Assembly (NCBI GenBank): GCA_040394735.1
Contig: JBEBRR010000036.1
Span: 1 to 41,547 of the forward strand
Direction: 5' to 3'
Source: Leadbetterella byssophila_A
GTDB lineage: Bacteria; Bacteroidota; Bacteroidia; Cytophagales; Spirosomataceae
DNA length: 41,547 nt
This document shows positions 1-9,487 of the stretch, one piece after another. The notes under the pieces were generated by a model. It did not search any database and had not been told where the DNA came from. It was given only the letters and a program-made list of their open reading frames with translations. Position numbers and translations under genes: made by a program. The number at the start of each line of letters is the position of its first letter. Position 1 is the stretch's first letter.

Positions 1-488
1 AATATAAAAATCGGAAACCAGTATATCGCCAGCTTATGTACGGTTTCCATAGGCTCTTTCAAATCCCCATCGCCCCATTTGAGATAAAATCCTGTTATAG
101 CAGCAATAGCTACAAACAAATAAAATAAAATATATGTCATCCCTTGCAGGCGTTCTTTTATGGATTGTTTTCCGATAAAAGGATTTGGGAAACGAGTTCC
201 TTTCAACAGCATATAGGCAATTCTCATTAAGAAGAAAAAAACGATGATATACGCTGCGTATTCGTGCCATTGCCACATAGGGTTAAGGATATCATTGACT
301 ATGGCCATTGTCTGTTCCTTCGTCATTATTCCGGGAGCATCCTGCTCGATAACCGCAACAATGGGCTTTCGACCCATCCACTGCATTCTTAAAAATCCGG
401 TAATAAACAGTACGGTCATCAGAAGTCCCAAAGACCAGTGCAATATTCTATGAATTACAGTAAACTTTTTCTTAAAGATTGTTTTCAT
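1..488 (-). CDS. Cytochrome b561-like membrane protein (C-terminus beyond window)
   Basis: The minus frame reads from an ATG at 488 to the window edge with no stop, about 162 codons. The translation begins MKTIFKKKFTVIHRILHWSL and shows repeated hydrophobic segments with histidines placed as in diheme cytochrome b561/b6-type proteins: HRILHW in the first helix, WQWHEYAAY before the second, and a TVHK segment near the edge. These proteins pass electrons across the inner membrane between quinone and a partner redox protein; the partner is not visible here. The start lies 4 bases after the stop of the PAP2 gene, so it is the last visible gene of the metal-efflux operon. Family assignment is fairly firm; physiological role is inference. 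Confidence 0.75.
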   Translation of the reverse strand, partial: MKTIFKKKFTVIHRILHWSLGLLMTVLFITGFLRMQWMGRKPIVAVIEQDAPGIMTKEQTMAIVNDILNPMWQWHEYAAYIIVFFFLMRIAYMLLKGTRFPNPFIGKQSIKERLQGMTYILFYLFVAIAAITGFYLKWGDGDLKEPMETVHKLAIYWFPIFI

Positions 489-492
489 TATT

Positions 493-1242
493 TTAAAATT
501 TTTTTATAATCGTAAGTCCGACTGCTTTGGATTGATAGAAAGGAACAACGGACAATACTTCCCTTTCTTTTTTTGACGAAAACCATTTCGATGTGACAGG
601 AAATATCCAATAAGCAATTTCGGTTGATACAATACCTATTCCTGCACCGGCAATTATATCACCCACCCAATGTTTATCATTTAGAACACGATATATGCCT
701 GTGGCTACTGCAATGGGATAACCTGAAATACTCAACCAAAAATTGGTTTCTTTGTATTCCCTAAACATAAAATGTGCTGATGAAAAAGCCGTTGCTGTAT
801 GCCCCGAAGGGAAAGATAAATTATTTGAGCCATCGGGGCGTGTCTCTCCTATGAATTGTTTTGAAGGCAATACAATTGCGGTGGAAACCAATTGGGAAGT
901 AGCATAAATAATGGTTCGGTCTCTAAAATTATGTTTCCCTTTTATCCCTGCAAGATTAAGCACATATACAGCCGCAACAGGAGCATATTGCATATAATTA
1001 TCTATCGTGGCACCGGCAATAAAATGTTCTCGTGTTTCGTGTCGGGTAGATAAATTAAGTTCTTTCAGCTTAGGAGATGTTAAGCTTACAATTCCATAAG
1101 AGATAAAAACCGACGGGACAATAAGTTTCTTTGCTGAAAATTTATACGCCTTATCGTCAATATTTAATGTATCCTTATTTCCTGTTTGAGCTTTTAAGCT
1201 CAACGCATACAAGAAAGTAATCAATAACAATATAGGTTTCAT
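493..1242 (-). CDS. PAP2 superfamily phosphatase, exported/membrane
   Basis: This 249-residue protein starts with a signal peptide (MKPILLLITFLYALSLKAQ). It carries the three PAP2 phosphatase signatures in order: KQFIGETRP (K-x6-RP), PSGHTA, and YRVLNDKHWVGD in place of the usual SR-x5-H-x3-D, keeping Arg, His and Asp. The family removes phosphate from lipid phosphates such as undecaprenyl diphosphate or phosphatidic acid at the outer face of the inner membrane. The start is directly after the stop of the RND adaptor gene and the stop is 4 bases before the cytochrome b gene, so the gene is translated as part of the efflux operon. The substrate cannot be told from sequence. Confidence 0.85.
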   Translation of the reverse strand: MKPILLLITFLYALSLKAQTGNKDTLNIDDKAYKFSAKKLIVPSVFISYGIVSLTSPKLKELNLSTRHETREHFIAGATIDNYMQYAPVAAVYVLNLAGIKGKHNFRDRTIIYATSQLVSTAIVLPSKQFIGETRPDGSNNLSFPSGHTATAFSSAHFMFREYKETNFWLSISGYPIAVATGIYRVLNDKHWVGDIIAGAGIGIVSTEIAYWIFPVTSKWFSSKKEREVLSVVPFYQSKAVGLTIIKKF

Positions 1243-1243
1243 C

Positions 1244-2371
1244 TTAATCCTCTGCTTTATTTTTCAATCCCATTAACAATGTGTAGGCTCCTTTCTGGGC
1301 GATTTTTTTACCGCTTAATTGGTTTCCGTTTACAATCTCTGTCCAACCGTCACCAGAGGTACCGACTTCTACTGCTGTCATTCTGAAACTGTTCTTTTCC
1401 AACACTTCAAAGACATAATGTTTTCCTTCAAAAGTCACAACGCTTTCCTCCGGAAGTGCTAATGCTTTGATTTCGGGTATGGGAACTTCGGCATTCATAT
1501 AAAGACCAGGAATAAGTTTTGCGTTGTTTTCCGTGAAATGGGCGTGAACCTCCACCGCCCGGTCTTTGGAAATATTTTTACCGATTAGAATGATTTCGCC
1601 TCCATATTTCTTCTCTGGATTGCTGTTGGTGTATGCCGTAAGCGATTGTCCGATGTTGATTTTATCCCAATCTTTTTCAAATACTTTCAGGTTCAGGTGC
1701 AAATCTTTCGGATTTACCAGTTCAAACAACACATCCGATGGGGAAACGTATTTGCCAACATTCACAAAAACCTGAGAAACAAAACCGTCAAAAGGAGCAT
1801 AAACAGACGCTGTACGTTTGATGTTGTTCACCGAAACATCGAAGGGATTGATATGGATTAACCACAGTTTTTCTTCCAATGCCTTTTTGCTGATGAGCAG
1901 TGTTTCATAATCGGTTTTTGCCTGTAAATACACTTTATCACTGCTTGCCTTACTTTGGTTCAATAGCTTCTGGCGGTGGTATTCGGCTTCTGCATTTTGC
2001 AATTGAGCCTTTGCTGTCAGGTAATCCTGTTGCAGTTGGATGAATTGGTTGTCTTCCATCAAAGCGATTACTTCACCTTTTCGAAAGTGCATTCCGGGTA
2101 GCAATTTCGTGGATTTTACATATCCGCCCAGTGCACTACTCACCGATATCAGATTTTGTGGCGGCACATCCACCATTCCGTTCATTTTCAGCGTTTTTGT
2201 TACATTTCTTTCCTGTAATTCAACGGTCGTTAGCGAGAATGCTTTTAGTTGTTCGTCCGATAGTTTCAACACGTTTTCGGTAGCTTCCGCTACATTTTCT
2301 TCTGTTGTTTTTTCCTTATTTCCACAACTCCATAACAGGAGCAAAACGAAAATTCCGACTATATTTTTCAT
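1244..2371 (-). CDS. RND efflux periplasmic adaptor (CusB/CzcB-like lipoprotein)
   Basis: This 375-residue membrane-fusion protein links the inner-membrane RND pump to the outer-membrane channel. The N-terminus (MKNIVGIFVLLLLWSCGNKE) is a lipoprotein signal with a lipobox Cys at residue 16. Then follow the half-motifs of a barrel-sandwich hybrid (VSSALGGYVKSTKLLPGMHF near residue 80, SVYAPFDGFVSQVFVNVGKY near 190) flanking a coiled-coil hairpin (about 105-170), then a beta-barrel and membrane-proximal domain. It begins 9 bases after the pump gene stops. The adaptor type and the HME-class pump argue for divalent or monovalent metal efflux, but no His-rich metal-binding tail is present, so the metal stays unknown. 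Confidence 0.9.
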   Translation of the reverse strand: MKNIVGIFVLLLLWSCGNKEKTTEENVAEATENVLKLSDEQLKAFSLTTVELQERNVTKTLKMNGMVDVPPQNLISVSSALGGYVKSTKLLPGMHFRKGEVIALMEDNQFIQLQQDYLTAKAQLQNAEAEYHRQKLLNQSKASSDKVYLQAKTDYETLLISKKALEEKLWLIHINPFDVSVNNIKRTASVYAPFDGFVSQVFVNVGKYVSPSDVLFELVNPKDLHLNLKVFEKDWDKINIGQSLTAYTNSNPEKKYGGEIILIGKNISKDRAVEVHAHFTENNAKLIPGLYMNAEVPIPEIKALALPEESVVTFEGKHYVFEVLEKNSFRMTAVEVGTSGDGWTEIVNGNQLSGKKIAQKGAYTLLMGLKNKAED

Positions 2372-2380
2372 TAGAATATT

Positions 2381-5300
2381 TTATTTTGAAATGAGATATT
2401 GAAGATTGAATATTTGGAAATTGAGCTGCATCACGGCATCGTAATAATCACGCTGTATCTGTATCGCCTGATTATTAAGCATCACCCAGTCCAAGTAATT
2501 TATTTCGCCATTGGCAAATTGTTCTTCTGCCGTTTTGAAAATCTGATCGGCTGCCGGCAATTGTTTTTTCTTATACGTACCGACGATGTCAAGCTGTGTC
2601 CGGTACTGCTGCAATGCTGCTTCATATCCGCTTTCCCACTCGGCTTTACGCAAAGCGAGTTCATTTTCCGTGAAGAGAATACGCTGTTCCTCTGCTTTGA
2701 TCTGTGATTTCTGTGCTTTGAAGAAAATAGGTATGCCTACACCCACTTGAAAGGAATTAAAGCGATTGCTGTTTAAATCCCTGAAGCTCTGGTTGAAATA
2801 ACCAATTGACAGATTGGGCAACAGCTTCGATTTTTCTAAGCGAACCGATGCTTTTGCTTTTTCGATTTCCTGTGCCGAAAATAGCAAGACCGGATGTTGT
2901 GCGACATCCGAATTCGCATCAAACAGCACCTCCTGAACGATGATGTCGGAAGCCGATGGTTCATAGCGGGTGTCAGCATTCAGCATCAGTTGAAACTGTA
3001 TTTTTGCCAACTCAATTTCGTTTGCCAACGCTTTTAATTGTATAGCAATGTTTTCCCGTTGCACTTCGGCAGCCGTTTTTTCAAGCAGGTTGCTTTCGCC
3101 GCTTTCCATTCGCAGAGAGGCTTTTTCTAAAAAACCTTTATACATTTCATCGGTACGGTTCAGGATTTTTTCCCGCTCACGCAAAACCAAAATCTTGTAA
3201 AACAGTTCACTTACAGTCTTACGGATATCCAGTTTGTTCAGGTTCACCGAAATAACTGCCGAATTCCATTCTTCGTTCAGTAGTTTCTTCTGGTTGCTGT
3301 ACACAGTCGGAAAACTGAAAGATTGTGAAATCCCGAATTTATTATCGGAAGTAGCACTGTTGACCTGTCCGAATTCGCCCGTTATAGTAGGCTGTGGGAT
3401 ATTGGTTCCAGTAGCCGTCCGCTTTTTATAATATTCTGCGAGCAGGTTTTGGCTTTTTGCCGACAGGTTGTTTTCTGTAGCCATCTTCACTGCTTCATCG
3501 AGTGTGATGCTTTGCGAAAATGCTGAACCACTCAAACCTAATAAAATAAGAAGCGTTGCACTTTTCCTTCCGAATGGCAGTTTCGGAAATTTCAGTTTTT
3601 CAAACAGCACAAATAAAGTGGGCAATACAAAAAGGGTCAGAAATGTTGCAAACAGTAAACCGCCGATTACCACCGTTGCCAACGGACGCTGCACTTCCGC
3701 TCCTGCACCGTTGCTCACCGCCATCGGGAAGAAACCGAGCGATGCCACGAATGCGGTCATCAGTACCGGGCGAAGCCTTGTCTTGGTTCCCAGCAGTGCT
3801 ATCTGGTGCATGTCTTTCTCTCCGGCTTGCTTCATCCGGTTAAACTCTGCAATGAGAACAATTCCGTTGAGCACAGCTACCCCGAACAAAGCAATAAAAC
3901 CGATGCCCGCACTGATACTGAACGGCATTCCACGCAATGCCAACAGGAATATTCCACCGATGGCCGACAACGGAATGGCGGTATAGATCAACAAACTTTC
4001 CTTCACGGAACGAAAGGCGAAATACAGCAGAATGAATATCAATACCAGCGAAACCGGAACGGCTATCATCAATCGGTTCGTGGCTTCATTCAAGTTCTCA
4101 AAGGCTCCGCCGTAGGTCACGTAGTAGCCGGGCGAAAATGCCATCTGTTTATCGGCTTTGCCCTGCAATTCGTTGACGATACTCTGTACATCACGTCCAC
4201 GAACGTTGAAACCAACCACAATCCTCCTTTTGGCATCTTCCCGCTGGATCTGAGCGGGCCCTTCTATGATCTGTACATCCGCTACCTGATACAGTGGTAT
4301 CTGATTGCCCTTGGGCGTTGGGATAAGTAGGTTGCGTATATCTTGCAGATTTTCACGTTGTGTTTCGTCCAGACGAACCTTCAGCTCAAAACGTTTCTCA
4401 CCCTCATACACTTTACCTGTGCTTTGTCCCGCAAAAGCGGTGTTCACGACTTTGTTGATGCCGGCTATATCCAGATTATACTGGGCAATGTTTGCACGGT
4501 TGTATTTTATTACCACTTGTGGCATCCCTGTGATGGGTTCGATGTATAAGTCCTGAGCACCTTGTACCGTTTTGATGATTTCGCCAAAGTGGGATGCATA
4601 AGCGGAGAGACTGTCCAGATCCTCACCGAAAATCTTACAGACTACATCCTGCCTTGCTCCGGTCATCAGTTCGTTAAAACGCATCTGTACAGGATATTGA
4701 AATCCGGTCGTAATTCCTGGAACTGCTTCAAGTGATTTGCCCATTTTTTCAGCCAGTTCTGGAAAGGTTTTGGCAGATTTCCATTCCTTTTTATCTTTCA
4801 GGATCACCATCAGGTCGCTCGCTTCCATCGGCATCGGGTCGGTAGGTACTTCACCGCTTCCTATTTTGGTCACGACCTTTTCTACTTCGGGATAATCCCT
4901 TATGAGGATATGGGCTGCTTTCTGGGTGTATTCAACCGTTGTTTTCAGGTTACTTCCCGTCAATACACGGGTATCTACCGCAAAATCGCCTTCTTCCAAT
5001 GCCGGAATAAATTCGCCTCCCAAGCGAGACAAAATAAGTACCGCAACGATGAACAGGGAAACCACCACACCAATAACGATTTTCGGGAAATACAGCACCT
5101 TAGCGAGTGCTTTGTGATGAATGTTCTCCAACTTTTGCATAATCCGGTCAGAAAAATTGGGTTTGTGCTTGATTTTTTTGCTCAACACCAATGAACTCAT
5201 CATCGGGATATAGGTAAGTGAAAGGATGAATGCACCGATCAAGGCAAAAGCCACGGTCTGTGCCATCGGCTTGAACATTTTTCCCTCGATGCCTTCAAGT

Positions 5301-6700
5301 GTGAAAATAGGCAGGTACACAATCAGGATGATGAGCTGACCGAATACGGCACTATTGACCATTTTGGTAGCCGAATTGCTGACCTGATGGTTCATTTCGT
5401 CCTGCGATATACGATTGGCAACTGCAAATTTCTTTCCGTGCAACTGGTGCAGTACGGCTTCGACTATGATGACCGCTCCGTCCACAATCAATCCGAAATC
5501 CAATGCTCCCAAGCTCATTAGGTTACCGCTCACGTCAAACAAATTCATCATAATGATGGCAAACAGCATTGACAGCGGTATTACAGAAGCAACCAGAAAT
5601 CCGGCTCTGAAATTTCCGAGGAACAAGACCAGTACAAAGATCACGATCAAGGCTCCTTCGGCAAGGTTGGTCTCAATGGTACTGATGGCATTGTTGACCA
5701 TCTTGGTACGGTCGAGGAAGGGTTCGATGACCACGCCCTTGGGCAATGTTTTTTGGATGACGGCTATGCGTTCTTTTACATTTTTGATGACTTCAGCACT
5801 GTTGGCTCCCTTGAGCATCATCACTACTGCACCTGAGACTTCGCCCTGATCGTTATAGGTCATTGCTCCGTATCGTGTGGCATAGCCTGTCTTCACTTCG
5901 GCAACATCTTTCAACAATACAGGAATACCGTCCTGCGTTGCCGTGACCGAAATGTTTTCGATATCTTCTTTATTTCCAATCAGTCCTTCGCTGCGTATAT
6001 AGAGTACGGTAGGGCCTTTTTCGATATAAGCACCTCCGGTATTTTGGTTGTTATTTTCCAACGCTGTGAATACATCGCTGATGGTGAGGTTCTGCGATTG
6101 CAGTTTGTTGGAATTGACGGCTACTTCATATTGTTTCAGCTTACCTCCAAAGCTGCTGACTTCGGCAACGCCTTTTACACCTAATAATTGCCGTCTTACG
6201 ATCCAGTCCTGAATGGTACGCAGTTCGGTGGCATCAAATTGGTTTTCGTACCCCTTTTCGGGTCTTACCACGTATTGGTAAATCTCTCCCAATCCAGTGG
6301 AAATAGGCCCCAGTTCGGGGGTACCTACACCGTCGGGGATTTCGTTCTGAACGGTTTGCAATCTCTCAGCAACCTGCTGTCTTGCCCAATACACATCGGT
6401 ATTGTCATCAAAGACAATGGTTACCAACGATAATCCAAAGCGGGAAAAACTCCGTATTTCGGTAATACCGTTGATATTGCTGTTTGCCTGTTCGATAGGG
6501 AAAGTAACCAGACGTTCGATATCGGTCGCTCCCAATGAAGGAGCTACGGTAATGACCTGCACTTGATTGTTGGTAATATCAGGTTGAGCATCAATAGGTA
6601 GCTTGGTGGCTTCATACAACCCCGAGACAATGAGAGCTATAGTAAATAGCCCAATGGTGAGTTTATTCCTAATGGAAAACCCAATTATTTTGTCTAACAT
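2381..6700 (-). CDS. CusA/CzcA heavy-metal RND pump fused to TolC-like outer-membrane channel
   Basis: The gene encodes 1439 residues, about 400 more than a normal RND pump. Residues 1 to about 1035 are a complete HME-type RND transporter: first TM helix near residue 10-30, the diagnostic helix-4 motif DFGLIVDGAVIIVE near 397-412 with the two proton-relay acids, and the second-repeat VLNGIVLIAEFN near 943. After GRKSATLLILLGLSGSAFSQ (about 1037-1057), which looks like an internal signal peptide with a cleavage site, residues 1058-1439 form an outer-membrane-factor domain (SITLDEAVKMATENNLSAKS, then long coiled coils). The fusion is a known arrangement in Bacteroidota. Operon order is pump/channel, adaptor, PAP2, cytochrome b. 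The frame is intact throughout, unlike the mobilisation genes next to it. Confidence 0.93.
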   Translation of the reverse strand: MLDKIIGFSIRNKLTIGLFTIALIVSGLYEATKLPIDAQPDITNNQVQVITVAPSLGATDIERLVTFPIEQANSNINGITEIRSFSRFGLSLVTIVFDDNTDVYWARQQVAERLQTVQNEIPDGVGTPELGPISTGLGEIYQYVVRPEKGYENQFDATELRTIQDWIVRRQLLGVKGVAEVSSFGGKLKQYEVAVNSNKLQSQNLTISDVFTALENNNQNTGGAYIEKGPTVLYIRSEGLIGNKEDIENISVTATQDGIPVLLKDVAEVKTGYATRYGAMTYNDQGEVSGAVVMMLKGANSAEVIKNVKERIAVIQKTLPKGVVIEPFLDRTKMVNNAISTIETNLAEGALIVIFVLVLFLGNFRAGFLVASVIPLSMLFAIIMMNLFDVSGNLMSLGALDFGLIVDGAVIIVEAVLHQLHGKKFAVANRISQDEMNHQVSNSATKMVNSAVFGQLIILIVYLPIFTLEGIEGKMFKPMAQTVAFALIGAFILSLTYIPMMSSLVLSKKIKHKPNFSDRIMQKLENIHHKALAKVLYFPKIVIGVVVSLFIVAVLILSRLGGEFIPALEEGDFAVDTRVLTGSNLKTTVEYTQKAAHILIRDYPEVEKVVTKIGSGEVPTDPMPMEASDLMVILKDKKEWKSAKTFPELAEKMGKSLEAVPGITTGFQYPVQMRFNELMTGARQDVVCKIFGEDLDSLSAYASHFGEIIKTVQGAQDLYIEPITGMPQVVIKYNRANIAQYNLDIAGINKVVNTAFAGQSTGKVYEGEKRFELKVRLDETQRENLQDIRNLLIPTPKGNQIPLYQVADVQIIEGPAQIQREDAKRRIVVGFNVRGRDVQSIVNELQGKADKQMAFSPGYYVTYGGAFENLNEATNRLMIAVPVSLVLIFILLYFAFRSVKESLLIYTAIPLSAIGGIFLLALRGMPFSISAGIGFIALFGVAVLNGIVLIAEFNRMKQAGEKDMHQIALLGTKTRLRPVLMTAFVASLGFFPMAVSNGAGAEVQRPLATVVIGGLLFATFLTLFVLPTLFVLFEKLKFPKLPFGRKSATLLILLGLSGSAFSQSITLDEAVKMATENNLSAKSQNLLAEYYKKRTATGTNIPQPTITGEFGQVNSATSDNKFGISQSFSFPTVYSNQKKLLNEEWNSAVISVNLNKLDIRKTVSELFYKILVLREREKILNRTDEMYKGFLEKASLRMESGESNLLEKTAAEVQRENIAIQLKALANEIELAKIQFQLMLNADTRYEPSASDIIVQEVLFDANSDVAQHPVLLFSAQEIEKAKASVRLEKSKLLPNLSIGYFNQSFRDLNSNRFNSFQVGVGIPIFFKAQKSQIKAEEQRILFTENELALRKAEWESGYEAALQQYRTQLDIVGTYKKKQLPAADQIFKTAEEQFANGEINYLDWVMLNNQAIQIQRDYYDAVMQLNFQIFNLQYLISK

Positions 6701-6886
6701 AATTTTTGATACTGTTAATGATTAATGGGATACGGGATTTGCAGGCACACACTGATGGTGCAAAGCCCGAAATACACAGATGATTAATTGATATAGACTT
6801 TAGGTACGGCAATACTTGGTATCATATAGACACACAGAAGCAATACACACAATTGCGAATTCAATTAAAAATCAATCCAGAAAAAA

Positions 6887-7282
6887 TTAACAGGCTTTGG
6901 GAGGCTGCCAGATAGTGGAGAGGTAATTGTTGTCTGAGAATGTGTCATCCAACGGTAAAGCTTTAGGTTCTTTACCCACAAGTTTTCTCGTTTCTATTTC
7001 AAAACTAAAAGGAGGGGTAAGTACAAAACTGACACTCAAAACATCGGTATGGACGATAAACGGTAGTTGTTGATCATGCTCGTAATCCTCATCGTGTGGA
7101 TGATTTTCTAGGTGGTTGCCTTCATAATGAAGTGCGAGAAACTCCATCACATTTATTTGAGGATTTTTCTCTTTGTGCTCGAAATAATGTTCTACCAGCA
7201 TAGGAAATTTCAACAACTGACCTAACTCAGTCGTTGAAATAAGATATACAGACAGAAACAATATGGCGAGTACTCTTCTCAT
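6887..7282 (-). CDS. Small exported His/acid-rich protein upstream of the metal pump
   Basis: This 131-residue protein has an N-terminal hydrophobic export segment (MRRVLAILFLSVYLISTTEL). It then has a central stretch rich in His, Asp and Glu (HYEGNHLENHPHDEDYEHD, about residues 52-70) and a hydrophilic C-terminus with one Cys at the very end. I recognise the general type (short proteins starting with a leader followed by QLLKFP and HYxEH) as common next to CusA-like pumps in Bacteroidota, but know of no assigned function. The His/acid cluster could bind metal; that is inference. It sits 186 bases upstream of the pump gene on the same strand, so it may head the operon or be separate. A TAACTTTG promoter box lies just upstream of the ATG. 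Confidence 0.7.
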   Translation of the reverse strand: MRRVLAILFLSVYLISTTELGQLLKFPMLVEHYFEHKEKNPQINVMEFLALHYEGNHLENHPHDEDYEHDQQLPFIVHTDVLSVSFVLTPPFSFEIETRKLVGKEPKALPLDDTFSDNNYLSTIWQPPKAC

Positions 7283-7286
7283 ATAG

Positions 7287-7294
7287 CAAAGTTA
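7287..7294 (-). promoter_or_regulatory. Candidate TAnnTTTG promoter box (TAACTTTG)
   Basis: On the minus strand this reads TAACTTTG, an exact match to the Bacteroidota -7 box. The box ends only 4 bases before the ATG of the small exported protein at 7282, so a transcript from it would be nearly leaderless. No clear TTG -33 element was seen. Confidence 0.4.
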
Positions 7295-7383
7295 GTAAAA
7301 ATGAGTATTCCGTTTTTTAAGTTGTTGTAATTTAAAACCTTTCAAAATTAAACATCAAGGATGTTAGGTTATTTTACACATTT

Positions 7384-9385
7384 CTATTGCCCTTGCTGCA
7401 CCAAATGCTGCAAGCTTGGGTCATTTTTGATACGTTCCAATTCGTTTTCAATAACCCCAAAAATATCGGTTTTGATTTTCCGATAATTGCTTTCAATTTC
7501 TTGTTTCATATTATCAACTCCGTTTTCATCAGCAAAGGATAATATTTGCGGTATTTGCTGATAGGCTTGGGTTTCCGTAGCTACCTTTTCATTATCCACT
7601 ACGATTTCGGCGTGAAAGATTTTTTGCTCGATACGCTCATCAAAGTTATCAGAAATAGACCCCACAAACATACCCTATGTAAGCGTTGAAATTTTGGATA
7701 CCGGAATAAGGCTATCCAATTGCGTAGAAATTGATGTTGATTTATCGTTTCGGTTAATGGTCATACTCTGGCGTTTCTGCAATACTTTACCGAAACGCTC
7801 CGAAAGGCTTTTTGCTGTTTCTCCTACAACCTGACCACTGAAAATATTACCCACGGTATTTTGTATGACCTTTGCCTCTTTATCTCCGTAATCACGGATA
7901 AGCTGGGAAAAATCCTGAAAACCCAAACAAACCGCTACCTTGTTGCTTCTCGCTGTTGCAATCAAATTATCCAGTCCTATAAAATAAATCGTAGGCAGCT
8001 CATCTATAATAACTGAACTCTTTAATTGCCCTTTTTTATTGATGAGTTTTACAATTCTTGAATTATACAAACCCAATGCTGCCGAATAGATGTTTTGTCG
8101 GTCGGGATTGTTGCCTACACAAAGTATTTTAGGCTCTTTAGGGTTATTAATATCCAGTGAAAAATCATCGTCGGTCATTACCCAATAAAGTTGCGGACTA
8201 ATCATTCTTGACAATGGTATTTTTGCCGATGCGATTTGTCCCTGTAACTGGTCTTGTGCTCCGCCTTGCCAAGCATCCATAAAAGGCGACAAATAATTTT
8301 CTAAATCGGGATATGAGGTAAGTATCGTAAATACGTCTGAATACTTTTTGTTTAGTAATTCTATGGCGTGGGGGAAGGTGCAATATTTGCCGTTATCGTA
8401 TATTTTCAGATACCAAATAATGGCTGCAAGCAATATAATTGGGCTTTCCACGAAAAAATCCCCTTGCTTCTGTATCCAACTTCTGTTGAGGTTCAACATT
8501 ATTGTATATGCCGCTTCGTAAGCATCTGAAATGTCCGTCATAAAATCGGGATTGAGTGGATTACAACGGTGGCTCTTACATGGGTCGTTAAAGTTTATCA
8601 CGTAAAATTTCGGCTGAACTTTGTATTTATCCCTGTTCTTCAGTAGATGATTGTAAGCAATCGTTGAAAGGTCATCAAACTTAAAATCGTAGATATACAT
8701 TGAGAAGCCTTTCTCAATCTGCTGTTTGATATAGTTGTTTACAATCGCATACGATTTACCCGAACCGGGGGTTCCCAGCACAATCGTTGCCCGAAAAGGA
8801 TTGACTACATTTATCCAACCGTTGTTCCATTTGCCTTTGTAGTAGAATTTGGTAGGCAGATTGACAGAGTATTCATTCTCCATCAGCTTTGTTTCCTGTT
8901 GGAAGCTCTCGTTTTCGTTGTTGAAAACATCATCCATCAAATTGTTGCGGAGCAGTCGGCTCATCCAAACACCTGCCATCAGCAAGGCGATATAACCTAA
9001 TGAAATGGTAAGGATATAGAGAAATACCGATTACCGGAGGTAGATTTAATAAAGGTGTATTCAGAAAGAACAGCACAAAACCAATACCCAACGCCACATA
9101 TATTTTAGTCCACGTTATCTTTTCATTCTTTACGCTCTTTGTTCCCAAACAGCTTAAAGCCAACAAAACCAAAGCAAAGGCTTTGGTATATAAGGTATGC
9201 GAAAACAGCCCTGCCGTTCGCTGAAAATTCCCTAATATTTTGTTGATTACTTCTAACGTCCAGCCACGTTCCAAAAAGAAACCGTAGCAAAACCAATAAA
9301 GGTGCATCAGTACCAATAGAATACTTACTGCCCGCATGAATGCCATTATCTTGGCAAGCCCTCTTAAATCGTCTTCTCCCTGCAT
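7384..9385 (-). pseudogene. mobC: Broken mobC/TraG-type conjugative coupling protein gene
   Basis: Three minus-strand pieces make one Bacteroidota MobC-type coupling ATPase of about 665 residues. Piece one (9385 to about 9020) has the start MQGEDDLRGLAKIMAFMRAV and several membrane helices. A frameshift between 9019 and 9028 leads into piece two (to 7675), with Walker A VLGTPGSGKSYAIVNNY and Walker B SSVIIDELPTIYF. Piece two ends at an amber codon (TAG, 7677-7675), but the same frame continues as GMFVGSISDNFDERIEQKIF to a proper end at 7384. The protein would pump relaxase-bound DNA into the conjugation channel. Two independent lesions make it a pseudogene. It follows the relaxase fragment in the same direction, the usual mobB-mobC order. 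Confidence 0.85.
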
Positions 9386-9487
9386 TATTTTTCAGTTTTA
9401 ATGTTCGGGCGTGAATTTATGGGCTGTATAATATGTCTATAAGAATGTGGCAGGCATTGGGGGTGCGTGGCGGTGTTTGGCTGAATA

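Noticed and set aside
34..453. Reading frames 34-276 (-) and 244-453 (+)
   Set aside because: Both overlap the longer cytochrome b561-like frame that runs off the left edge and fits the operon; neither has recognisable protein features.
2399..6433. Several plus-strand frames of 65-174 residues opposite the RND pump gene (for example 3468-3986 and 3806-4330)
   Set aside because: They are antisense to a strongly conserved transporter, have no family features, and their composition follows from the codon pattern of the real gene.
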